A DNA stretch of 60,000 nucleotides from NCBI GenBank assembly GCA_014529385.2, contig CM043963.1:4593001-4653000 (forward strand). The letters are read 5' to 3'. Source of the DNA: Adiantum capillus-veneris. Its lineage: Eukaryota > Streptophyta > Polypodiopsida > Polypodiales > Pteridaceae. Positions 22,486 to 33,187 of the stretch are shown here, piece after piece (position 1 is the first letter of the stretch; every line of letters starts with the position of its first letter). The notes beneath the pieces are model-generated. The model was not told where the DNA came from and searched no databases. It saw only the letters and a program-made list of their open reading frames with translations. A program made the position numbers and the translations under genes.

Positions 22486-23292
22486 TTACTTATTGAAAGC
22501 TTGCATATGTACAATGGGTATGGTGTTACACAACTCCTTAGCATCTATGTACATATCTTTTTCCTTGTACCTAAAGTAGATTTGCCTTTCAGGGAATTTA
22601 ACGTTGGCAGCCATGCGATCAAACCATGATGCCCCTAGGATTACATCCTTGTGCTTGAGAGGAGAGATGACAAATTCCTCCTTGTCCACATAGCTTTGGA
22701 CATGGAGCCTCAATTTTCCAATTAAGGGAGTGATTGAGGCTTCTTGCCCCTTGAAAGCACCATCGGCGAGTAGGACATCTCCCATATCATAGGCTTGGAT
22801 ACCTAGCTTGTTGGCCAACTATGTGGATATGAAATTGTGAGTAGAACCAGGGTCAAAGAGAATAAAAGCATCATTCTCTCTTACCTTTCCCCAAGCATGG
22901 CATGGAGGATATCCTTTGTGGTAAGCATCCTCTTCTTGGATTTTGACCAAGCTAGCTCTAGGAGGCTCATTTCATGTATTCTTGTGGAGACAAGCACGAC
23001 AAGCATTCTCCCCGCACTTGAAACAGCGGTTATCTTTACAATGATGCTCAAGATCTCTAGGAGAGAGTTTATTTTTGCCTTTATAAACTCCCTTCTCCTT
23101 AGCTTTATTGTTGTTGGCGTTGCCTTTAGGAGACTTTTGGATATTGTCCTTCCTCTTCGGCTCGTTATTACAGTCCTTGTTCTCCGTGGGCTTAAGATTT
23201 CTCTTAGTCCCTTGCTGGAAATGAAATTTGTGAGGCCACCGTGGTATGGTGTATGACCGTAGATATGGTGCGTGGCCTTCGAGAGTTGACAT
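22486..23292 (-). pseudogene. Protease and nucleocapsid region of element 4
   Basis: A Lys/Asn-rich linker leads to a damaged zinc knuckle (CFKCGENACRAC, with the His lost). The protease site DPGSTHNFIS follows in the neighbouring frame, then LHVQSYVDKEEFVISPLK. The order and sequence match element 2. A stop after NFIST and frameshifts around the knuckle show decay. Confidence 0.75.
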
Positions 23293-24428
23293 ACTCTACC
23301 ATATCTTCAGTTAGACCCGCACAAAACTGTTGTATTGGCTCTCCAAAATCCATCTTTTTGAAGATAGTGGCTTTGAGATGTAAGTCCCAAAACTTATCTA
23401 CCTGTTTGTGAATAGATTCGTAGGGAGAGAGCTTTAAAGCTTTTCCATTCGGTGAGTACTTTGTATTTGGCATCGGTAGCCAAAAACTGCTTCATGATGG
23501 AAGCTCTTAAAGCTTTCCATGTTCGCGGAGCTTCACCATTTTCCCGTAGGCCTAGCGGACTTTTGAAAATGCATAGCTACATGGAGTAGCTTAGAGGACT
23601 CCGTGAAGCCCTCATCTCCAAACGCCACATCAAATTCTTGAATGAAGGCCAAGACTTTGTCCGTAGCACCAAAGGTGTCATCATAAGTAAGGAAAGAGAT
23701 GTTATTTCCTCCATCTTTGAACTTTTTAAGCTTGGATGACCTCTTCCATGCAGCATAGGATTTCCTATAGCCTCTTCTTTTTGGTTGTTTGAAAGCTGCG
23801 CCATCACTTTCCTCAGAAGAGGAAGGATCTGAGGAGGATGGAGAAGAGGGTGACCTCTTTCTCGCCTTTTTCTTCTCTTGTTTTCTCTCGTCCCTCTTTG
23901 AATTATGGTGTGGAGAAGTGTGCGATGGTCTTTAGGGGGCGATGTAGAGAGTTTTGCCCATCGTCTTCGTGGAGCCATCTCCGTGCAAGTGGCAGGAGAC
24001 TCACTTCATTCTCCTTCTTTTGGTGGGGGCTCTACCATTGAAACTTGAGTTCTCCTTTGGGAAGGAGATGCATCGTCAAGTAGTAGATTTTTGAGCCCTT
24101 CGTACAAATCCTCTTCTTTTTCCCTTTATCAGAGAGAGGCCTCTTTTAGAAATCTCACAAGGAGGCTTCCTAGGTACTCTCTCTTCTTGGTGGGGAGTTT
24201 GGAGAATCCCATGAGCACGTAGCTACCGTTGCAGTTCACTTTGGAGAGATGGATTACCCATGGCTTGTTGAAGCCTAGAACAAGGTAAATAACAAGCATA
24301 GGGGCATCATTAGTAGCCTGTTCATTGGAAAAATCAAAGTTATCAACATTAATTTCACTCTCTTTACTATTGTTAGCCATTCTAGCAACCTCTAGGTGTA
24401 AATTTTTAAGTGTACTTTGGCACTTCAA
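23204..24428 (-). pseudogene. Gag of element 4
   Basis: Pieces in different frames give an N-terminus starting near 24428 (MKCQSTLKNLHLEVARM), a Ser/Lys-rich middle, then the Gag core with KVLAFIQEFDVAFGDEGFTE at about 23680-23590 and FWDLHLKATIFKKMDFGEP near 23390. At least three frameshifts are needed to connect them. It lies just downstream of a degenerate primer-binding site, as expected. Confidence 0.65.
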
Positions 24429-24480
24429 TCCCTAGTTATTTCTACTCCTCTTAACCCCTTTAGAAAAGCACTCAAGCTCC

Positions 24481-24502
24481 TGTAACCGTGGCTCGAATAT
24501 CA
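24481..24502 (-). promoter_or_regulatory. Degenerate primer-binding site of element 4
   Basis: The minus strand reads TGATATTCGAGCCACGGTTA, a worn form of the initiator-Met site TGGTATCAGAGC. Its place between Gag and the LTR-like sequence supports the assignment. Confidence 0.5.
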
Positions 24503-26440
24503 TTAATTTCAAGGAATAGAAGAGAGGGTCTTTCACCACCAAAATAGTACCGGCTCTTGTCAAGCTTCTAATAGCTCAATAGTCGTTAAGCCATAGGCAA
24601 GCCCTGTAGGACTCCACTATTAAGACCATAGCTCTCGATGGTGATGCTCCGTTATTTGCACAAATCAGGCACACTGCAAGGCTGAAAAATCCCTATTCTA
24701 CTTACTCAATTGCAATTAATAACAACAACCATTTATAGTTAGCTTGAGGAGATCTCCTCTTGAGCAAGAAAAGTGTTATCTAATACCAATGTAACATTTA
24801 ATGGTCTAGTGACTTGTGTGTAGCGGAAAATAACATAGACATAGTGATCATTTCATTAGAATAGATTCCTAATGAGCATATCAAGAAGATGTTATGCTTT
24901 TGTTACTCTCTCATCCTAATGCTTGGATGAGAGAGTAACAAAAGCATAACACCTAGTTAAATAGGCATGAATAGTACTTCAAAAACAGAGATAAATTAAG
25001 CTATTGACAGCAGTTGACGACCAGATTTACATGGAACCGGATCCCCCCTCCAAAAGGCTTTGTATTATAGGTTTCCTCCATCAAGGGAGACATTTTACAA
25101 TACAATACTTTGTGTTCCTTCAATAACTTGCTGGTGCAATGAAGATGGAAGCTTCAAGCACCAAGCTCACACTTGTAAAACACAACATCAATCCTTCATG
25201 GTCTCAGACCCAAGACCTCACACACCTTCGAAGATGGTGAGAGCTAGCGGGGTATGAGAGTAGATTGAGAGGATGAAGGAGTATTCTTACGAGAATGAAG
25301 TATGTCTCCTCACATAATCACTCATAATAACTTAGCATAGCTTAGTAATTAGGATGGTAGAGGAGATGAGCATGCATTTCATCTTGGCTCTTGGTTGGAT
25401 TTGCATCACAAATCCAAGTGTTGTTAGTGTAGGCCTCCCTTCTCACAAGCTTGGAGTAGGTGATGAGATTTCCATTAAAGCTTGAGAAGGAGAGATAGTC
25501 TTCTTTACTCCATAGATAAGATTGTGTGAGTGTGTGTGTGATAATGCCTTGCAAAAAACAGCCCCCTCTCTCTCTCTTGGTCAATAGGATGCAAATAGGA
25601 TCCTTTGCAGGGGCCAATAGGCTTCCAGCATGCAAACAACATCCCCCCCTCTCTCTCTTGATTTTTACTCATGATGGCATCCTATTGGCCCGTGCAAAGC
25701 TTAAACAATGACAATTAAGAAGCATAAGTGATAACCTTGTGACAGGTGTCCCCCTTTCCCCTTTTGTGAGAGCTTTAGGTATTTAAATAGTCCAATTAAT
25801 CTCTCATTGAATCCTTTAGTCTTTTGGCCAGTAGGAATCAGGCAAGCCATTGGGCTAGACAGATGCTTCTCACCTTAGCCAGCCACACGGGGACGAATGA
25901 GATGCAGAGTTGTGGAAATTCCTTGTCAATTCTCCCCACCCCAAAGTCTCTGACACTCTTTTGCATTTCCTAACCAGCTCTCCCGTCGCACCCCCGAGAT
26001 TTGGACTAGCCCATTGTGGGGCAAGCAGTTTGTTGTGTACCTTGAGCCCTTTCCACTATCAACCTTGCGAGTAAATCTTGGCAGTGTCCTTGCATTGTCC
26101 ATCATTGGACCCCTTGGGAGAGTGTCCAAGAGTCTTTTAGAGAGCTTAATTTCTATTGGTTCTTTTACCAGCTGTTTTAAATGAATTAAATTAGATTTAC
26201 TCTAGCCTAATTCTCATTGGTCCACCTCTATGGCCATCCAATATGATTTGAATGCACGTTGGGGGCAACCGGGCTAGGGAGCTGACATGTGTCCACTATG
26301 CCCTATGTGTAAAGGGAGCTTGCAAGAGTGTGTAATGGACTGAATCTTAGGGTCTTTGAAGCACATTGATGCACATTGCTCTTTTTCAGATGGCCCGTCC
26401 TTTGGATCCCTATTTTCCCTCCTTTGGATTCCTATTGTGA
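24503..26440 (-). mobile_element. LTR of element 4 (outer border unclear)
   Basis: Read on the minus strand, 24980-25500 aligns with 21180-21650 of the element 2 LTR, including CATCTTCGAAGGTGTGTGAG and the following CTTGATGGAG region. Beyond about 25.8 kb the sequence is not shared, so the U3 differs or another repeat begins. No gene is seen in 25.8-26.4 kb. A perfect hairpin lies at 24891-24950. Confidence 0.5.
24891..24950. repeat. Perfect 26 bp inverted repeat (hairpin) in the LTR
   Basis: Arms 24891-24916 and 24925-24950 are exact reverse complements around an 8-base loop (TAATGCTT). The outer part of the arm reads GTTATGCTTTTGTTACTC. It has no counterpart in the other two LTR copies. 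Confidence 0.95.
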
Positions 26441-26823
26441 CCGGTCTGCTAGCCTAACCAATATTCTAGCTTTTTTTCCCCTAGTACTTGGCTAAAAGCA
26501 GGGTTTGGTGGTACAAAAAAAGGACCAATTTTTTTCCACCTTGTTGACCTACTAATGAAAAAGTGGGGACTGGGAAATTTTTTGTAATTTGTGTCAAAAC
26601 TTGTCGGAGTTTGTTTTTTTATGTTCTTGTTTCCAAGGTGTATCCAATGATATACTATATGATAAGTGATTTCTTTTGGGACTTTGATAAATTGCATTGC
26701 AAAGATTTTTCAAAGGTACTATCAAGGACAACCAATTTTGTACCACCATCCCTTGCTTTCAGCCACTTCCCCATATTAAATGATCAGTTTAAATCATTTA
26801 GGAGGATTATATATTATTTATTA

Positions 26824-27305
26824 TGACACTAGGTGACTTCAATATGGTGGAAACATGAAAAGACAAATACAAAGGACTTGGTATGGTTCTTCAGGGTAGA
26901 GCTTGAATCCTTTAGTAACCTAGTGGACACCTTCATCCTAGTAGACATAGGGGGCATTGGACACTTCTTGTGGAAAAACTATAGCAAAGGCCAGCTATGT
27001 CACAAATCAAGACTAGACAAATCCTACATCTCATCCCATCTACTCTCTTCTTTTCCAAGGGCCAATTCTTAAGTCCCTATAATGACTTGTGTCTGCAACC
27101 ACTATCCCCTATCTATCTCTTTGGGAGGCTCTACAAACACCTCTAACATTTGGTTTCACACTGACATGTCTCTTTTACGAATTCCCCTTATTAAAGATGA
27201 AATTTGTGAAACCTGGGAGGATGTTTTCTTGCAATTTTTCTCTCCCACAAAGACATGAATGTAGGCTACCAAGGCTACTCATACCTGCTTCTCCAAATAC
27301 AATAG
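26824..27305 (+). pseudogene. LINE endonuclease fragment
   Basis: The segment begins TLGDFNMVET, the Asp/Asn motif of AP-type LINE endonucleases. After a one-base shift it continues GLVWFFRVELESFSNLVDTF-like and then HKSRLDKSYIS, the conserved SRLDR(F/I) segment. Further pieces (LIKDEICETWEDVF) are the linker toward RT. It stops where an inverted LTR begins near 27306. The enzyme nicks target DNA to prime insertion. It could be the missing 5' part of the LINE type seen at 56960. Confidence 0.7.
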
Positions 27306-28010
27306 TGTATTAATGGAAATGGCCTATGAACTTTGAGAGTAGCAAAAATTAGAGATAGAACTTTTGTGGAATTACTTTGTGAGCACAGAGGGTGAACTTA
27401 ATTGATGATAGCAACATAAACATAGCATTTAGCTAACTTGGCATGAACAATACTTTTGCAAGAGAGAGAGTTTAGAGAACATGACAACAATTGAGGACTG
27501 GATTCATGTGGAGCTAGTTCACCCTCCAATAGACATTTGTATTATAGTTTCTCCCATCAATAGAGGCTTGGTACAATACAGTCTTTGTGTTCCTTGTGAC
27601 CTAGGTGATTCAATGAAGATGGAAAGATTCATGCATCATGAGCATAACATAAATTTTTTTTTAAAGCATTAACTATCCAAGCTTCAGTCCTAAGGCCTCA
27701 AACACCTTCAAAGGTGGAGAGATATAGTGGGGAATGAGGGTAGGGAATAGGAAGAAGAAACATTTCATAGGAGAAAGAATTAGCTCCTCGCTTATCATCA
27801 CTCTTCTTGCTAGCATACATAATATTATAGTAACGAAGATAGAGAAGGTGGCAAGCTTAAGCATTGAAGCATGGATCTTGGTTGGATTTTCATTCCATAG
27901 CCAAGAGTGTTGGTGTAGGCTCTCAACTTCTCTACTAGCTTGGAGAAGGAGATGGAGCTCTTGCACTTTGTACTTCACACAATGAGGATGTGTGTGCTTG
28001 GCCTGGAAGA
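27306..28010 (-). mobile_element. Inverted LTR copy of the chromovirus family, solo or truncated
   Basis: The reverse complement matches 21114-21823 over its length, including TTGCAAAAGTATTGTTCATG and the terminal ATAGGCCATTTCCATTA. No internal retrotransposon sequence adjoins it, so it is a solo LTR or a fragment. It cuts the LINE fragment at 27305. The border near 28010 is uncertain. Confidence 0.7.
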
Positions 28011-28169
28011 GCCCTTTCTGAGATTGTGGCTAGTCTTTGAGTACATTATAGCCTTTTGTGAGGGTCGTTAGGTGAGGTTTTTTGAATCCAAGCATTGTGG
28101 CACGATTACCCAGCGTGAGTTGGATTAGGTTGCTCTAGATCCCTTTTGTGGCCTTGCCATAGGTTATGT

Positions 28170-28640
28170 ATAAATGGTGGTGCAGCCAAAGTGTGTCGAA
28201 CAGCTCAAGGAGGTATATATGGGCTAGCGGGTGCAAGCATGAAGTTGGAAATTGGTGGTGACTGCAATGGATCGTGTGATTTTGGGTCAGTTTGGTCTGC
28301 ATTGTTTGAGGACGTATTGGAGCCGAAACACAGAGGGAGTAGGTGAAGTCAGAGTCCGGGTTGACTTCTTTTGGTGGCACTTTGTGACCTGACCATTGGG
28401 TATTGGAGTAGACATTGGTGAGGTCCTGAACGAGCTTGAAGAAAAGGGGATTTTTGAGAATTTAGAAGAGGATGTTTAGAGTTCAATGAGGAAATGGTTT
28501 GAGGTTGCCACGTGGTACAAACAAACTCCCACATACAGTACCGCAATGTAGAAGTTGAGGGGATAATACATGGGCCGTGCGGCACATTGCATTGATACAA
28601 CAAGACAGCGAGCGAGTGGTGGTCTCAAGGGGTGGATATG
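28170..28640 (+). repeat. Dispersed repeat R1, copy 1
   Basis: Positions 28175-28240 match 40312-40370 and 28245-28620 match 40672-41050. The shared text includes GGTGCAGCCAAAGTGTGTCG and GACCATTGGGTATTGGAG. The copy at 40 kb has an extra middle block of about 260 bp. No protein is evident. It may be part of an unclassified LTR. Confidence 0.75.
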
Positions 28641-29739
28641 GCACTCGCCATTCGGTGCTGCACAAGTGGTGGAGCTGGATGAATTTTGGTCATTGGTGGT
28701 GGCAAGTGCCTGTAGGGCGGTTAGTTATACGGTAAGCCTGTTGAGCGGTGCCATCAACTGCATGATGACATGGAAGGGCCTCGTGCCCACACTCAAAATG
28801 GTCCCAAAACTTTTGAAGGTAAGGGGGAGCCCCCACTAGTGCTAGTGCTTGGGGGCCGTTCATGTGGTGGTTCTCAAAAGGACAGTGAAAGAAAGAGAAG
28901 GAGTCTTGAATAAGGCCTATTAAGAGATAGGTTCATAGGAAATATTTCCAAAGGGGGGTGAACACTTGTTCGGTGCTCGTTCACTACTAAAAATAGCTAG
29001 TGAGGCTCTATAAAACAACATTTTGTACCCATTTTTGGGGTATTTTGGGAGACGAAGGAGGATTTTTTCTCAGACCAGAGAGAGTTTTTTGCCATAGATC
29101 AAAGGGATTTTTTTCTGCTTTGGCTTTTTTACCATTTTGAAGGGCTTTTTGCCATTTTTGACTCCATGGTTGTGCGGGATCCATGGAAAGCTTGAATATT
29201 GGAGGTTGTTGAGCCGAGTGTGTGTGTGTGTGTGTGTGTGTGTAGCCAGAGAGGGCTGCCACGTCATGTTTTGAGCTTGCCGATGCATGTGCCGGCTTGG
29301 AGCATGTTGTATATGGTTGTGTTATTTATGAAGAGAAGCCATCATTGAGGTGAATTTGGTGTTGATTTCCACTTCCCTTTTCTCTTCTCTACTTGTGTCT
29401 GTGAATTTTTGAGCGTGTGTCAGCATGTGTGCCTGTGCAAATGATGGTTTGCCTATGGATTGCGTCGAGTTTTGAAGGTGAAGTCTAGTGGATTGGGGTG
29501 TTGTGTATATCTTGGGCTATACAGAGACATTGTGTTTGTGTTTTGGGTGTGTTCCCCTTTCTCCCTCTCCATCTTTCGGTGCCCCTATTGAGGAGTGCAT
29601 TGATTCTCCTGTGTGAAGATTGAAAGTGGTGTTTGAAGCAGGTAAATGATTGGTGGATGGTCGAGAAATTTTCATTGGTCGAGTTTGAAAGTGGCAGAGA
29701 TGGTGGACCCAAGTTTTGGCCCCATATTTATAGGTGTTG
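28641..29739. other. Stretch without visible genes; (GT)n tract
   Basis: I see no gene here. A (TG)n microsatellite spans about 29218-29243. A TATAAAAC-like box lies near 29010, but without a supported transcript it means little. Confidence 0.5.
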
Positions 29740-30077
29740 AACTTAGGTGCGGCACATTAGGGTTTACCACCCCAACAATTCACTGCCTTGCAATATCCAC
29801 ATGTCTAGGCATCCAATTGACAAGCAATCACTTCTTGCTAACTCCACATGTTGTCCAGTAGCAATGAAAGTCCTATCAAGCTTCAAAAATCTTCAAATGG
29901 CACGCTTTTGAAAGCGGTCAAACCGCTTGAGAATTGGCCCGGACAAAACTTCAAATCCCTGTAACTTGGTACTCGGGACTCCAATTATCAATCCGTAAAG
30001 ACCGACATGCTCCACTCTTGAATCACTTTAGACATACACTTCAAATCCTCTCTTCTCAATCTTGCACTCCAAACATG
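29740..30077 (-). repeat. Dispersed repeat R1, middle block, inverted
   Basis: Positions 29812-30075 are the reverse complement of 40385-40647 with high similarity (for example CATCCAATTGACAAGCA). It carries the middle block that is absent from the copy at 28.2 kb. Confidence 0.75.
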
Positions 30078-30245
30078 ATTCATGAAGTGTGCTTGCGAGA
30101 GCATGTGTGTGTACAGCAATGGAGAAGAGAGAAGAAGAGATGAGACACAGGTTTGGGTGGACTCTAAACACAATAGTGTTAGGGTTATGAGTCCTTATTC
30201 TTTTATGTAGAATGAATGGTCAGTGTTAGTTCCCAATTAGTCTCC
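30078..30245 (+). repeat. 168 bp direct repeat, left copy
   Basis: It is nearly identical to 30724-30893, beginning GAAGTGTGCTTGCGAGAGCA and ending near AGTCTCCGG. Together they flank a copia pol fragment, so they may be ends of an LTR. Confidence 0.85.
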
Positions 30246-30394
30246 GGCCCAACACTCAGGCGCGGAACATTGGGCTTTACCACTCCAACAACCTCCCGTT
30301 TAAAGGATAATGTGCCTTTAAGATGGCATGACAATGTATATATACATACAATACAGGTAGACAATGACCATAATCTTCTACCCAATTCCCATGA

Positions 30395-30722
30395 GTGCCT
30401 GACAATGTGCAAAATGCTATGAAGGTAAGCCCTAAGTCTGAAAAGGAAAAGGCTGAAATGGCACAAGTTCCTTATTCATCTGCAATTGGGAGTTTGATGT
30501 ATGCTATGATTGCCACACGTCCTGATATTGATTTTGCAGTGGGAGTTGTTAGCAGATATATGTCAAATCCACGTAAGAAACATTGGGATGCAATGAAAGG
30601 GTTTATGTGATATTTGAATGGTACAAAAGACATGTGCATTTTCTTTGTAAGAAAGGAAGCATGTGTAATGGGTTACACGGATGTAGATTATGCAGGAGAC
30701 TTGGACAAGATAAGGTTACCAG
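30395..30722 (+). pseudogene. Ty1/copia RT-RNase H fragment
   Basis: The frame carries VPYSSAIGSLMYAMIATRPD and VGVVSRYMSNPRKKHWDAMK, the conserved connection between copia reverse transcriptase and RNase H. After an in-frame TGA it continues MGYTDVDYAGD, the start of RNase H. It ends abruptly in the direct repeat at 30724. It is a small relic, unrelated in detail to the copia element at 48-53 kb. Confidence 0.85.
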
Positions 30723-30723
30723 T

Positions 30724-30893
30724 TGAAGTGCGCTTGCGAGAGCATGTGTGTGTGCAGCAATGGAGAAGAGAGAAGAAGAGATGAGACACAGGTTTGGGTG
30801 GACTCGAAACACGATAGTGTTAGGGTTATGAGTCCTTATTCTTTTATGTAGAATGAATGGTCAGTGTTAGTTCACGATTAGTCTCCGACCGCC
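30724..30893 (+). repeat. 168 bp direct repeat, right copy
   Basis: Partner of 30078-30245. It ends CCGACCGCCCAACA, which would suit an LTR end with CA. The left copy lacks the bases GACC near its end. Confidence 0.85.
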
Positions 30894-32000
30894 CAACAGA
30901 CCTAGAGGAGTGTTTAGCGGATTTCAAGTTATGGATGTTGTCGATGCATATGGTGTCAGATGTGAAAAGTTGCAAATGGTTCCACTACTGATGCACCAAT
31001 GGGCAAAGATATGGTTCGATGGTCTGAAGAGTGTTCATTGAAGTTCATGGCAAGAGCTCCAGAGTCAATTTCTAAAGCCATTTTGGAAGGTGATTACTCA
31101 TGTGGAGGCTGGTGCAAAGATGAGGGCACTACACCAAGATGTAAGTAAAGAGTTTTAGTTTTTCTTGATCAGTCTGAAGCCTATTGGAAGCAGTTGGATA
31201 TTTCTATGGGGGTTAGAGGAATCATGTACCTCAAATTGTCGAAGCTACTAGAGTGCTTGCATCCAAAGATCAGGGACAGGGTGGAGTGCAGCGTGGATAC
31301 CTATGAAGATATGGTGTACTTGGCCAAAATGAAGATAAAAAAGGTGAAGTAGAAGTTCGAGTTGGGCTTGTTGATTCCTATAGATTATATCCCTATTGCA
31401 GCGACATAGTGTTCTATGGTTCAACCAAAGGTGGTGCCGATTGTTCAAAGCATAGAACCTATTGAGGTAAGGTCAATGGTTGATTGTGTTCCTTGGAGGT
31501 TTTCAGGTTATGATGTGCCTCTGCCGATGGTGGATAAGCTTGTCAACGAGGATAAGCCTCTTGTCAAAGAGAACCTCTATGCTAAAGAGCTAGCCGATGT
31601 CGAGTTCCAAGAGTAGCTTGAAGAGGTAAAGCCTGTTTTTTTGAAACAAGTGCATGAGGAGGTAGTAGAGTGTGGCCAAGTTGCAGACACCAAGATCTTG
31701 GAAGTAGATGAAGAAAGTGTGCAAATCTGAAAGGATGGTCAAGTTTTTGTGGAGTAGGAGGAGGATGAAGATGTTGATATAGAGTCGGGATGTGGTGCTG
31801 ATAAAGATGAAGATACGAACTTGAGTTTTTGGGAGACAAGCAAGGAGGATAGTGTTGATGAGTCCACATCCTATGGCGAGGAGATAGAGTTTGATGAACC
31901 TATGTTGGTAAGGGTAAAACTGCCTTGTTATGTGTCTGATAACATGGTGATAGACAATGTGAAAGAAGAGCAATATGAAGTGCCAAAGTTGGTAAAGCAT
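30894..32000 (+). pseudogene. Gag-like relic with acidic tail
   Basis: Scattered frames read like a retrotransposon Gag: LLMHQWAKIWFDGLKSVHW and FLKPFWKVITHVEAGAKM near 30990-31130, then YLKLSKLLECLHPKIRD near 31225. Downstream, 31416-32003 reads as a long acidic protein with stops (segments such as FSGYDVPLPMVDKLVNED and DEPMLVRVKLPCYVSDN). No zinc knuckle or enzyme domain is seen. The assignment as Gag is by pattern only. The frame runs into the foldback element at 32002. Confidence 0.4.
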
Positions 32001-32001
32001 T

Positions 32002-32446
32002 AGGTGAAATTTGGACTCACAAAGGGGCCCTTTAAGCAGTTTGACTTTACCTCTTTCTACCGAAACGGGCGCATGGATAAATTTTTGCAAACAAACTCCA
32101 AATTTGGCAGAGGTTTGGTAGTTAGAATGTCCTCTTCAAGCTCTATCTACTGATATATAACACGCCATGAGATTCCTCATATTTTAGTACATTCTTTTTT
32201 TGAATCACTTAGATTCTGATAGAGTTGTCACATCATAGTGAATCAAAAAAAGAATCTTCTAAAATATGAGGAATCTCATGGCGTGCTATATATCATTAGA
32301 TAGAGCTTGAAGAGGACATTTTAACTGACAAACCTCCGCCAACTTTGGATTTTCTTTGCAAAAATTTATCCGTGCACCCATTTTGGTATAGAGAGGTAAA
32401 GTCAAACTCCTTAAAGGGCCCCTTTGTGAGTCCAAATTTCACCTAA
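32002..32446. mobile_element. 445 bp foldback (MITE-like) element
   Basis: Left arm 32001-32209 and right arm 32237-32446 are inverted copies with few differences around a loop of about 27 bases. The ends read TAGGTGAAATTTGGACTCAC and its inverse, so a TA target duplication is possible. Each arm holds short mismatched patches. There is no coding capacity. Its transcript would fold into a hairpin of about 200 bp. Confidence 0.88.
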
Positions 32447-32887
32447 TGAAGGATGTGCTATCAAAGAGGGCATGCACTGCTATGTTGGTGACCATGCTGA
32501 TGGGAGTTGTGGTGGCAAGTGCTATTGCGGTGAAATTGGTTTGTGGCTTTGTAGAAAGGGATGAAGTTGAGTCTATGGATAGCCAAGTGGACCTACAAAG
32601 TCAACAAGAGAATGATGATGAAGCGAAAACCGAAGGGGGGGCATTTTCCTGATGTGTTGGATGTTGACCAAAGGGAGGAGTAGATATTATTGTTTATGAA
32701 TTGTACGAGTGATGCAATTGATGCAGGCTCTTTGGATCAGGTATGCATTGAAGGTGAGTCTAATTGGGGGTTTGATGATCCTGAGATTGATATCATGAAG
32801 AAGCGCAGGTGCTTGTTGATAGATCCTTGACCAAGATACATGTGATGCAACCGTTAGCCCTTCTAAAATAGGATGTTTTGCTAGATG
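32447..32887 (+). pseudogene. Possible continuation of the Gag-like relic, with a hydrophobic segment
   Basis: A 68-codon frame at 32446-32652 has a hydrophobic stretch (AMLVTMLMGVVVASAIAV) that could be a membrane segment, then an acidic tail. A short piece near 32700-32830 reads SDAIDAGSLDQVCIEGESNW. No family is recognised. These may be the part of the preceding relic that lies beyond the foldback insertion. Confidence 0.3.
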
Positions 32888-33042
32888 TGTCAAGCCTAAG
32901 GTAGGATGGGCCAAGGCCAAGGGTCAACTACGGATACAGATGCGGTATTGGGGCTATATGTAGATAAGAGGCATAGGGCCAGGGGCCTATATATAGGCAA
33001 GTTGGGTGGTTATGAGCATGTCTATCTTCCCTCAGTCTCACA
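32888..33042 (+). mobile_element. 5' LTR (155 bp) with TATA box
   Basis: The LTR starts TGTCAAGCCTAAGGTAGG and ends CAGTCTCACA. TATATATA at 32988-32995 inside GGGGCCTATATATAGGC is a plausible promoter box and is kept in the 3' LTR at 39749-39756. Confidence 0.85.
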
Positions 33043-33056
33043 TTGGTATCAGAGCT
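33043..33056 (+). promoter_or_regulatory. Initiator-Met type primer-binding site
   Basis: TTGGTATCAGAGCT lies directly after the 5' LTR. The core TGGTATCAGAGC is complementary to the 3' end of plant initiator tRNA-Met. Confidence 0.85.
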
Positions 33057-33111
33057 CAGGGGACAGGAGAGCTATGGAGGAGGGAAACATCTGCTTGCAT
33101 GGCGTTGCAAG

Positions 33112-33113
<2 letters not shown>

Positions 33114-33185
<72 letters not shown>
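33114..33185. repeat. (CT)n then (AT)n microsatellite
   Basis: About 32 bases of CT repeats pass directly into about 40 bases of AT repeats. The frames reading Ser-Leu or Tyr-Ile repeats through it are artefacts. Confidence 0.97.
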
Positions 33186-33187
<2 letters not shown>

